A stretch of 64,000 bases of DNA from JACKIC01 sp964543795. GTDB taxonomy: Bacteria > Planctomycetota > UBA1135 > UBA2386. The notes under the pieces are model-generated. The model searched no databases. It had not been told where the DNA came from and was given only the letters and a program-made list of their open reading frames with translations. The stretch is taken from positions 39,291-103,290 of the forward strand of contig CAZIZN010000021.1 of assembly GCA_964543795.1 (NCBI GenBank), read 5' to 3'. The position numbers and the translations under genes were made by a program. How positions within the stretch are numbered: the first letter of the stretch is position 1; every line of letters begins with the position of its first letter. This document shows positions 55,315 to 64,000 of this stretch, piece after piece.

Positions 55315-58300
55315 ATGCGCCCTCGCCTCCTGCTGTCGTTCGCCCTCCTCGCCCACGGCCTGTCCGCCCAGGACCCGCCGCCCGCGCTCGACCCCGGCCT
55401 GCTGGCCGGCCTGCAGGCGCGCAGCATCGGCCCGGCCGTCTGCGGCGGCCGCATCGGCGCAGTCGCCGGGGTGCCCGGCGACCCGACGATCGTCTGGGCC
55501 GGTGCCGCCAGCGGCGGTGTCTGGAAGTCGACCGACGGCGGCGTGCGCTTCACGCCGGTGTTCGACGACCAGGACGTGACCTCGGTCGGCGCGATCGCGA
55601 TCGACCCACGTTCGCCCGACGTCGTCTGGGTCGGCACCGGCGAGGGCAACCCGCGCAACTCGGCGAGCGTCGGCCGCGGCGTCTACCGCACCGTCGACGG
55701 CGGCAAGACGTGGACGAAGCTCGGGCTCGACGCGACCGAACGCATCCATCGCATCCTGCTGCATCCGACGCAGCCGAGCACCGCGTTCGTCGCGGCCTTC
55801 GGCACGAGCTGGGGCGAGAACGCCGAGCGCGGCGTGTTCCGGACCACCGACGCCGGCAGGACGTGGAGCAAGGTGCTCTTCGTCGACGAACGCACGGGCT
55901 GCGGCGACCTCGTCATGGACCCGCGCAACCCCGACAAGCTGTTCGCGGCGATGTGGGAGCACCGCCGCTGGCCGTGGGCGTTCCGCTCGGGCGGCCCGGG
56001 CTCGGGCCTGTTCCGCAGCGACGACGGCGGCGCGACGTGGACGCGGCTCGGCGAGGAGCACGGCCTGCCCAAGGGTGAACTCGGCCGCATCGGTCTGGCG
56101 ATCGCCCCGAGCGACCCGCGCATCGTCTACGCGCTCGTCGAAGCCGAGAAGAGCGTGCTGCTGCGCAGCGACGACGGCGGCAACTCGTTCCGCACGATCA
56201 ACCGCAGCGAAGGCATTGCGCCGCGCCCCTTCTACTTCGGCGACATCCGCGTCGACCCGCAGAACCCCGACCGCGTCTACAGCCTGCACGTCGTCGTCGA
56301 CGTGTCCACCGACGGCGGCCGTTCGTTCGCCACGCTCGTCGGCTGGAGCGAAGCGCACCCGGACCACCACGATCTCTGGATCGACCCACGCGATCCCCAG
56401 CGCATGGTGCTCGGCAACGACGGCGGCGTGTCGATCAGCCAGGACCGCGGCGCGACGTGGCGCTTCTGCGCCAACCTGCCGCTCGCCCAGTTCTATCACG
56501 TCGCCGTCGACCACGACGTGCCCTACCACGTCTACGGCGGCCTGCAGGACAACGGCAGCTGGCGCGGCCCGTCGAACGTCTGGGAGAACGGCGGCATCCG
56601 CAACCTGCACTGGCAGGAGGTCTGCTTCGGCGACGGCTTCGCGACGCTGCCCGATCCAACCGACAGCCGGCAGGGCTACGCGATGAGCCAGGGCGGCGCG
56701 CTGGTGCGCTTCGACCTGCGCACGGGCACGCAGAAGTCGATCCGGCCGCCGGCGCCCGACGGCGTCGAGCTGCGTTTCCACTGGAACGCCGCGATCGCGC
56801 AGGACCCGTTCGACGCGGCGACGATCTGGTACGGCAGCCAGTTCGTGCACAAGAGCACCGACCGCGGCGAGAGCTGGTCGATCGTGTCCCCCGACCTGTC
56901 AACCGACGACCCCGCCAAGCAACGGCAGGACGAGAGCGGCGGCCTCACGCTCGACGTCACCGCCGCCGAGAACCACTGCTGCGTGATCACGCTGGCACCG
57001 AGCGCCGTGCAGCGCGGCGTGGTCTGGGCCGGGACCGACGACGGCCGTGTGCACGTCACGCAGGACGGCGGCCAGAGCTGGCGCAGCGTCGAGGCGAACG
57101 TGCCCGGCCTGCCGCAGCACACCTGGTGCGCGCACGTCGAGGCGAGCAAGTTCGACGCGGGCACCGCGTTCGCCGTGTTCGACGGCCACCGCACCGCGGA
57201 CTGGACGCCCTACGTCTACGTGACGCGCGACTTCGGGGCGACGTGGGTGTCGCTGGCGACGCCGGCGATCGACGGCTACTGCCTCGTGATCGAGCAAGAC
57301 CCCGTGCAGCAGGACCTGCTCTGGCTCGGCACCGAGTTCGGCCTCTACGTCACGTTCGACGGCGGCAAGCAGTGGCATCGCTGGAAGCACGGCGTACCCG
57401 CGTGTTCGGCGATGGCGATCACGACGCATCCGCGCGACGGCGACCTGATCGTCGGCACGCACGGCCGCTCGATCTTCGTGCTCGACGATCTCACGCCGCT
57501 GCGCACGTTGTCGCCGGAGCTCCTGCAGCAGAAGCTGCACCTGTTCCCGATCCAGCCGGCGATCGCCTGGGAGACCGCCCAGACGCCCGGCGAACGCTTC
57601 CCGGGCAACGGCGAGTTCCGCGGGCGGACGCGCACGCGCGGCGCGTTCGTGCACGTCGTCGTCGCCGCCCCCGAGCTGAAGCACCCGGACCCGGGGGTCG
57701 AGAAGACGCGGGCGAAGGAGGAGGCTCCGGCGACGGCGACGGACACCGAGCGAAAGGACGACGCCGCCCCGGCGAAGGACGATCCCAAGGATCAGGTCAC
57801 GGTCGAAGTGCGCGACGCCGCCGGTGCCCTCGTGCGCACGTTCCGCCGCGGCGTCCACCGCGGGCTCAATCGCATCGTCTGGACGCTCGAGCGCGACGGC
57901 GCACCCGGCCCGACGCGCGAGTGGCAGGACGAACCGGAGCTGCCGCCGCCCGGACGCGAAGTGCTGCCGGGCGAGTACTCGATCACCGTGCGCTTCCAAG
58001 GTGAGTCGCGCAGTGAGAAGGTGACCGTGCTCGCCGACCCGCGCGTGGAGATCCCGCTCGCCGATCGGCAGGCCAAGGACGCCCTGCGCGCCGAGCGCGA
58101 GCGACTCCAGGGCGAGCTGCGGCGCGCGACGCAGCGGCTCGCGCGCGGCAAGCGCGACCTCGATGTGATCGAGAAACGGCTCGCGCTCGAGCCGAAGACG
58201 AAGCCCGGCGAGACGGATCCGCACCAGGCGCTGCGCGACGCACTGAAGGTCGTGAACGAGGCGTTCAAGGCGGTTGACGAACGACTCTGGGGCAAACAGC

Positions 58301-58545
58301 GGAAGCAGGGCATCTCGCGCGACGACGACGCCCTGATCGCACGCACTCAGCGACACATGCGCGTCACCGGCACCGACGATGCGCCCAACCCGACCGAGCG
58401 CGAGTCGATGGCGCGGGCTGCGACGCAGGTGACCGACGTGATCGCCGCCGTCGACGCCTTCGTGACCGGCCCCCTCGCCGAGTTCCGCAAGGTGGTCGAA
58501 GCGAGCACGCTGAGCCTGTTGCCGCGGACCGATCCGGTGCGGTAG
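55315..58545 (+). CDS. Secreted BNR-repeat / sortilin-type beta-propeller protein
   Basis: A 1076-residue exported protein with signal peptide MRPRLLLSFALLAHGLSA (cut before Q19). Residues ~30-720 contain many BNR/Asp-box repeats of the S-x-D-x-G-x-x-W type: STDGGVRF, TVDGGKTW, TTDAGRTW, SDDGGATW, SDDGGNSF, STDRGESW, TQDGGQSW and TFDGGKQW. Such proteins are annotated as glycosyl hydrolases or VPS10/sortilin-like, but a sialidase active site is not seen. A Lys/Glu-rich linker near residue 800 leads to a beta domain (~820-900) with RFQGESRSEKVTVLADPR, and a helical C-terminus. Probably periplasmic or surface bound. Follows the kinase by 45 bp. Confidence 0.87.
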   Translation: MRPRLLLSFALLAHGLSAQDPPPALDPGLLAGLQARSIGPAVCGGRIGAVAGVPGDPTIVWAGAASGGVWKSTDGGVRFTPVFDDQDVTSVGAIAIDPRSPDVVWVGTGEGNPRNSASVGRGVYRTVDGGKTWTKLGLDATERIHRILLHPTQPSTAFVAAFGTSWGENAERGVFRTTDAGRTWSKVLFVDERTGCGDLVMDPRNPDKLFAAMWEHRRWPWAFRSGGPGSGLFRSDDGGATWTRLGEEHGLPKGELGRIGLAIAPSDPRIVYALVEAEKSVLLRSDDGGNSFRTINRSEGIAPRPFYFGDIRVDPQNPDRVYSLHVVVDVSTDGGRSFATLVGWSEAHPDHHDLWIDPRDPQRMVLGNDGGVSISQDRGATWRFCANLPLAQFYHVAVDHDVPYHVYGGLQDNGSWRGPSNVWENGGIRNLHWQEVCFGDGFATLPDPTDSRQGYAMSQGGALVRFDLRTGTQKSIRPPAPDGVELRFHWNAAIAQDPFDAATIWYGSQFVHKSTDRGESWSIVSPDLSTDDPAKQRQDESGGLTLDVTAAENHCCVITLAPSAVQRGVVWAGTDDGRVHVTQDGGQSWRSVEANVPGLPQHTWCAHVEASKFDAGTAFAVFDGHRTADWTPYVYVTRDFGATWVSLATPAIDGYCLVIEQDPVQQDLLWLGTEFGLYVTFDGGKQWHRWKHGVPACSAMAITTHPRDGDLIVGTHGRSIFVLDDLTPLRTLSPELLQQKLHLFPIQPAIAWETAQTPGERFPGNGEFRGRTRTRGAFVHVVVAAPELKHPDPGVEKTRAKEEAPATATDTERKDDAAPAKDDPKDQVTVEVRDAAGALVRTFRRGVHRGLNRIVWTLERDGAPGPTREWQDEPELPPPGREVLPGEYSITVRFQGESRSEKVTVLADPRVEIPLADRQAKDALRAERERLQGELRRATQRLARGKRDLDVIEKRLALEPKTKPGETDPHQALRDALKVVNEAFKAVDERLWGKQRKQGISRDDDALIARTQRHMRVTGTDDAPNPTERESMARAATQVTDVIAAVDAFVTGPLAEFRKVVEASTLSLLPRTDPVR

Positions 58546-58690
58546 CGGGACACGCGGCACGCGGCACGCCGACGGCGCCGGAGATTCGCGTTCGGATTCC
58601 GGAGCGACGACCGCGGGCCAGTTCCGGGAAACCCCGTAAAGAGGGGGTGCCGGACGGCCGAAGGAACTGCGTCGCCAACGCCTCGCCCGC

Positions 58691-60727
58691 TTGGACCAAT
58701 TCCTCGCCCAACTGCTCGCTCTGCGCGCCGACGCGATCGCGTTCGCGGTCGCCACCTGCGTCACCTGCTGGTGGTTGCTGCGCATCCTGCGGCGCCACTC
58801 GATGTCGCGGCGCGGCCGCCGCCGGTCGGCGATCGCGTGCGCGGCGCTGATCGGCTGCGCCGTCATCAGCGCCGAGTTCGTCGGCCGCCAGGAGCACCGG
58901 CGACTGCTCGCGGCGGTCGAAGGCATCGCTCCCGCCTACGCGATCGCGCTCGAGCACCTGGGTTACCACGCGCTCGGCCCCGCACCGCGCGACGACGATC
59001 CGCTCTACCTCGACCTGATCGCCGTGCAGAAGTCGTGGCTCGAGACGGCGGGCGCGGCCGACGACATCTACACGCTGCACCGCGACGCCGCGGGCAGGAT
59101 CCGCGTCGTCGTCGACGCGGAGACCGACCTCGACGGCAGCGGACACTTCGACGACGGACGCGAGGCGCGCACGCCGATCGGCACGCGGTTCGTGCAGCCG
59201 CCGCAGCACGAGGAGGCGCTGGACCTGGCCTTCGGCGGCCAGTGCGCGCTCGGTGACGCCATGACGACGGACCGCTGGGGCACGTGGGTGACGTCGTATG
59301 CGCCCATCCGCGCGCCCGGGGGGGCCGTCCTGGCGGTGGTCGGCGTCGACCACGATGCGTCGTCGTGGGCCTCGCCGATCCTGCTGCGCCGGCTCGCCAC
59401 GTTCGGCGTGTTCGCCGCAGTGATCCTCGTGCTCGGCACCGCGGTCGTGATGCTGCGCATGCAGCGCAACCTCGCCGCCAGGGAGGCGCTCGTCGCGGAG
59501 AACCGCTCGCTGGAGTCCGCCAACCAGCAGCTCGAGCGCGCCAACGAACGCGCGCTCCAGGCGACGCGGGCGAAGACGGAGTTCCTGGCCAACATGAGCC
59601 ACGAACTGCGCACGCCGTTGACCGCCATCCTCGGCTTCGCCGACCTGCTCGCGGAAGGCGACCGCGACGGCGATGCCTGGCGCGAACACGTCGAGGTGAT
59701 CCGTTCGAGCGGCCGGCACCTGCTCACGATCATCACCGACATCCTCGACCTCTCGAAGCTCGAGTCGGGCGTCGTCGACCTCAAGCTGGCGCCGTGCAAT
59801 CCCGAGCTGCTGGTCTGGGAGATCGTCGCGCTGCTGAAACACCGCGCGCAGGGCAAGGGCCTCGAGCTGCGCTTCGAGAAAGCCGAGGAACTGCCGGCCC
59901 GGATCGCCACCGACGAGGTGCGGCTGCGACAGATCCTGCTGAATCTGGCCGGCAACGCGATCAAGTTCACCGAGCAAGGCAGCGTGGCGATCCGCATCGT
60001 GCACGACGCCGACGCCGGCACGATCTCGTTCCTGGTGATCGATTCGGGCGTCGGCATCGCGCGACAGCACCTCGGCCGACTGTTCATCCCGTTCAGCCAG
60101 GTCGACAGCAGCATGACGCGTCGCCAGGGAGGGTCGGGCCTCGGCCTGGCGATCTCGCAACGCCTCGCGTCGATGCTCGGCGGCTCGATCGTGGTGGCGA
60201 GCGAGGAAGGCCGCGGCAGCACGTTCCGACTGACGCTGCCGGTCGGCGACATGACGAAGGACGCGCCGTGCGACGCCGAAGCCGCCGCGTCGCGCTGCCG
60301 CGACGACGAACCCGGCGAAGCGCCGCTGCGCGGCCGGATCCTGCTGGTCGAGGACGGGCCGGACAACCAGCGCCTGATCGGCCACGTGCTGCGCAAGCAG
60401 GGCCTCGACGTCGACGTCGTCGACAACGGCAGGCTCGCGGTCGACGCGCTGCTCGGCGCCGCGGACCGGCCGGCGCAGGTCTACGATCTCGTGCTCATGG
60501 ACATGCAGATGCCGGTGATGGACGGCTACGAGGCGACGCGCACGCTGCGCGCTGCGGGCTACTGCAAGCCGATCGTGGCGCTCACGGCGCACGCGATGAC
60601 GCGCGACCGCGAACTCTGCCTCTCGGTCGGATGCGACGAGTTCCTCACCAAGCCGATCGACCGGGCCGCGCTGCTCGAGACCATCCGGCGCGCGGTCGCG
60701 CCGCAGGGCGAGACCGCGCGCGCCTGA
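58691..60727 (+). CDS. Hybrid sensor histidine kinase with receiver domain
   Basis: A 678-residue membrane kinase starting at TTG 58691, the only start that keeps the first helix (AIAFAVATCVTCWWLLRIL). A ~180-residue periplasmic sensor region follows the second helix, then a helix at ~235-258. HisKA has NMSHELRTPLTAILGFADLL (phospho-His ~304); the ATPase has the N box NLAGNAIKFTEQG, G1 DSGVGIA and G2 GGSGLGLAIS. A C-terminal receiver has LLVEDGPDNQRL, phospho-Asp in LVLMDMQMPVMDGYEATR and Lys in FLTKPID. A hybrid kinase needs a phosphotransfer partner that is not in the window. Sensor input unknown. Confidence 0.93.
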   Translation: MDQFLAQLLALRADAIAFAVATCVTCWWLLRILRRHSMSRRGRRRSAIACAALIGCAVISAEFVGRQEHRRLLAAVEGIAPAYAIALEHLGYHALGPAPRDDDPLYLDLIAVQKSWLETAGAADDIYTLHRDAAGRIRVVVDAETDLDGSGHFDDGREARTPIGTRFVQPPQHEEALDLAFGGQCALGDAMTTDRWGTWVTSYAPIRAPGGAVLAVVGVDHDASSWASPILLRRLATFGVFAAVILVLGTAVVMLRMQRNLAAREALVAENRSLESANQQLERANERALQATRAKTEFLANMSHELRTPLTAILGFADLLAEGDRDGDAWREHVEVIRSSGRHLLTIITDILDLSKLESGVVDLKLAPCNPELLVWEIVALLKHRAQGKGLELRFEKAEELPARIATDEVRLRQILLNLAGNAIKFTEQGSVAIRIVHDADAGTISFLVIDSGVGIARQHLGRLFIPFSQVDSSMTRRQGGSGLGLAISQRLASMLGGSIVVASEEGRGSTFRLTLPVGDMTKDAPCDAEAAASRCRDDEPGEAPLRGRILLVEDGPDNQRLIGHVLRKQGLDVDVVDNGRLAVDALLGAADRPAQVYDLVLMDMQMPVMDGYEATRTLRAAGYCKPIVALTAHAMTRDRELCLSVGCDEFLTKPIDRAALLETIRRAVAPQGETARA

Positions 60728-60736
60728 CGGCGACCG

Positions 60737-62239
<1,503 letters not shown>

Positions 62240-62366
62240 GGTGTGGCTGTGGTGCGGGTCGGAGTCCGGCGGGCGCGGCGCGAGGCGCCGCACGGGGGCG
62301 GCTGAATCAAGCCGGCGGCCGGAACGCATGCAAGCGAACCCGGCGAAACCGCGCCGCGTACACGGC

Positions 62367-62402
62367 GGCGGCGGGCCCGCACACGGAGTGCGGCCCGCCG
62401 CC
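62367..62402 (-). terminator. Large GC-rich hairpin downstream of the repeat protein gene
   Basis: Arms of 15 and 14 bases (GGCGGCGGGC and complement) pair with a single bulge around a 7-base loop, 24 bp beyond the stop of the repeat protein. No U-run follows on either strand, so it is a candidate L-shaped or Rho-helped terminator. Confidence 0.4.
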
Positions 62403-62425
62403 AGGGTCGCCGAGGATTCAGACGT

Positions 62426-63619
62426 TCACGGGGTGATGACCCAATTGAACGCCTCGGTCGCGACGAAGCCCGTGGTCGTGTCGAGGAAGAAGGCCTGCGT
62501 CGACCCGAACACGCCGACGAAGCCGGGGATCGGGATCTGCACCGTGAAGTCGCCACTGGCGTTCAGGGTGCCGTAGAACAGGATCCAGCTGCCCGTCGGG
62601 TTCGGCGCCAGGTCCCAGGACATGTTCGTCGCGCCGCACGCCGCCACGTTCGGGAGCGAGGCGTAGGTGCCGCCGACGGGCGGCAGGCAGAGGGCGCCCG
62701 GCCGGGTCAGCATGCCGAAGTTGGCGAGGCCGACGACGACGCCACCTGCGGCCGTGACCGGCGCGTAGACGCCGAAGGAGGGGTTGCCGGTGCGAATGCC
62801 GACGAGCGCCGACGGGGCCTGCGCGGACGTGGACGGCCAGCCGTTGCTCGTGACGTAGTAGTCGTTGATGTTGCTGTAGTTGGTGGTGCCCGCGCCGTCG
62901 AGACCGACGAAGATGCGGCCGACGTTGAGGGCGTTCTCGGCAGAGCAGGGCTGGTTGCCACCGTTGCTCGCGATGCCGGATTGCGTCAACAGACGGTTGA
63001 CGGGGATCGCGTGGATGCCGAAGGCGTTCGCCGTGTAGGTCCCCGTGGGCCCATACGAGTTGTAGGAGGTGGCGCTCGTCGGCGTCGGGGTGCACGCCCC
63101 GAGCACGCCGTAGACGTGCCCCCCCTGCAACAGGATGTTCACGGCCATCGGCGACCCGGTGGGCACGCCGTTGTTGTAGTAGAGCTGAGTGCCGACCACG
63201 TTCGCCGGGAAGGCCGGCGGCGGCGTGGTCCCGAAGTCGATCACTTCGACGACCTGGTACGGCTGGTTGCCTTCATTGGGCACCTGCAGGCTCGTGATGC
63301 GGCAGGTCACCGGCGCGGTGAAGTAGAAGCCGCGCGTCTGGGTCGAGGTGTAGGTGTTGTTGAAGACGGGCACCATGACCCGGTCCTGCGTGATCTGCAC
63401 CGTGACGCGGGCGATCGAACCCGGACCCGTGAAGACCGGTTGGTTGCCGCCGTTGCTCGCGATGCCGGACTGCACGCCCAGGCGCTGCAGCGAGATCGGG
63501 AAGCCGAACACCGACGTGTCGTACGGCCCGTTGCCGTACGAGTTGTAGGTCGTGGCGCCCGTCGGGCTCTCCGTGCAGCCGCCGAGGATGCCGTAGATGC
63601 GGCCGGCGCGCAGCGGCAC
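62426..63619 (-). CDS. Secreted repeat protein, 5'-truncated
   Basis: A 397-residue frame made of two ~110-residue copies of the same unit plus a C-terminal beta domain. Each copy ends with YNSYG then SGIASNGGNQP, and the second is preceded by TSLQVPNEGNQPYQVVEVIDFG, which has no counterpart before the first. The first copy therefore starts in its middle (the frame opens at VPLRAGRIYGILGGC), there is no signal peptide, and the only start is an internal GTG with no ribosome site. The C-terminal ~130 residues resemble the tails of other secreted proteins here (GALCLPPVGGTY, FFLDTTTGFVATEAF). Most likely a once longer exported protein that has lost its 5' end near 63640. Confidence 0.6.
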   Translation of the reverse strand: MPLRAGRIYGILGGCTESPTGATTYNSYGNGPYDTSVFGFPISLQRLGVQSGIASNGGNQPVFTGPGSIARVTVQITQDRVMVPVFNNTYTSTQTRGFYFTAPVTCRITSLQVPNEGNQPYQVVEVIDFGTTPPPAFPANVVGTQLYYNNGVPTGSPMAVNILLQGGHVYGVLGACTPTPTSATSYNSYGPTGTYTANAFGIHAIPVNRLLTQSGIASNGGNQPCSAENALNVGRIFVGLDGAGTTNYSNINDYYVTSNGWPSTSAQAPSALVGIRTGNPSFGVYAPVTAAGGVVVGLANFGMLTRPGALCLPPVGGTYASLPNVAACGATNMSWDLAPNPTGSWILFYGTLNASGDFTVQIPIPGFVGVFGSTQAFFLDTTTGFVATEAFNWVITP

Positions 63620-64000
63620 GTTGGCGATGGACCAGGCCCCGTGTCGACGGCGGCGTGAATCCGCCTGATTCCGGCGGTCTGGGCTGGTTCTGATTCCTTC
63701 CCCAGCAGCGCAGCTCTTGGCTCTGGTTCTTGGCGACGGCGGCGAGGGCGCTGGCCGCCGGGTTCCGCGGGCTCGCCGGCTGGTCGCTCGCTACAAGGTG
63801 CCGCGACCATCAGGCCCGTACAAGACGGAAGCCCGGCACACGGTGTGGTAACCCGCCGAGCTTCCTTCAACACACGGCACGGTAAACCGCGACGTCTGCT
63901 CGGCGCAGTGTGGCGGACCGAGCCCACTCTCGTCCAGTCCTCGATGGCGATCTCTCGCCGCCGTGGACAGCCATCGGGTGTTCGCCTGCGCCAGTTGCAG
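63620..64000. other. 381-bp stretch with no supported gene
   Basis: No reading frame here looks protein-like. The frame of the truncated repeat protein continues into Arg-rich sequence without a start. One minus-strand frame from the window edge (LQLAQANTRWLSTAARDRHRG onward to a TAG at about 63791) might be the tail of a gene, but this is weak. The join with the repeat protein near 63640 may be a deletion or the end of an inserted sequence. Confidence 0.4.

Noticed and set aside
63641..64000. Group II intron or insertion-sequence end near the right edge
   Set aside because: I looked for domain V/VI, terminal inverted repeats and transposase motifs and found none that are convincing.

Overview
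The window is a G+C-rich bacterial chromosome segment. It most resembles a planctomycete of the lineages rich in secreted proteins with a GTGCPG-type motif, serine/threonine kinases paired with ECF sigma factors, and DUF5916 outer-membrane proteins. That placement is inferred from gene content, because no rRNA or other phylogenetic marker is present. There is one tRNA (Asp), and no CRISPR array or recognisable transposase.

Layout. 1-7.3 kb: a secreted protein, a DUF5916 outer-membrane protein, a PilT-type retraction ATPase and polyphosphate kinase. 7.35-23.5 kb: a divergent surface-polysaccharide cluster. Its left (minus) arm encodes UDP-GlcNAc 2-epimerase, a membrane/GT2/GT4 fusion, a small membrane protein, a GT4 enzyme and an SGNH hydrolase. 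Its right (plus) arm encodes a Wzm/Wzt-type ABC exporter, a methyltransferase with a C-terminal coiled coil, and a three-domain glycosyltransferase. It ends next to tRNA-Asp. 24-32 kb: a DHH-like protein of unknown function, a lipoprotein, an EamA transporter, a membrane glycosyltransferase-like protein, a large Ser/Thr kinase and a convergent ECF sigma factor.

32.28-39.11 kb: a strikingly lower-G+C segment flanked by an 18-bp perfect direct repeat (23 of 25 bases with flanks). It holds one tightly packed minus-strand operon with its own promoter: a secreted beta-helix-like protein, a kelch-like protein and a single-pass membrane protein. The first gene has seven copies of a pentanucleotide repeat between a well-placed ribosome site/GTG start and the rest of its signal peptide. 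At seven copies the frame is broken; at six or nine it would be intact. The second gene carries a run of nine G near its 5' end. I read this as a candidate mobile, phase-variable surface-protein cassette, and it is the most interesting feature of the window.

39-50.4 kb: a large carboxypeptidase-regulatory-domain protein, a DjlA-like co-chaperone, an OsmC-family protein, a Phd/PIN toxin-antitoxin module bracketed by a 51-bp perfect direct repeat, and an ECF sigma factor overlapping a giant alpha-2-macroglobulin-like protein with an anti-sigma-like N-terminus. 50.4-62.2 kb: a HisC-like aminotransferase, a gene remnant, an ECF sigma/Ser-Thr kinase pair, a secreted BNR-repeat protein, a hybrid histidine kinase and an M20 peptidase. 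62.4-64 kb: a secreted repeat protein that has lost its 5' part, followed by a stretch with no gene I can support.

The main themes are envelope glycan building and export, large secreted or surface proteins, and several sigma/kinase signalling pairs.
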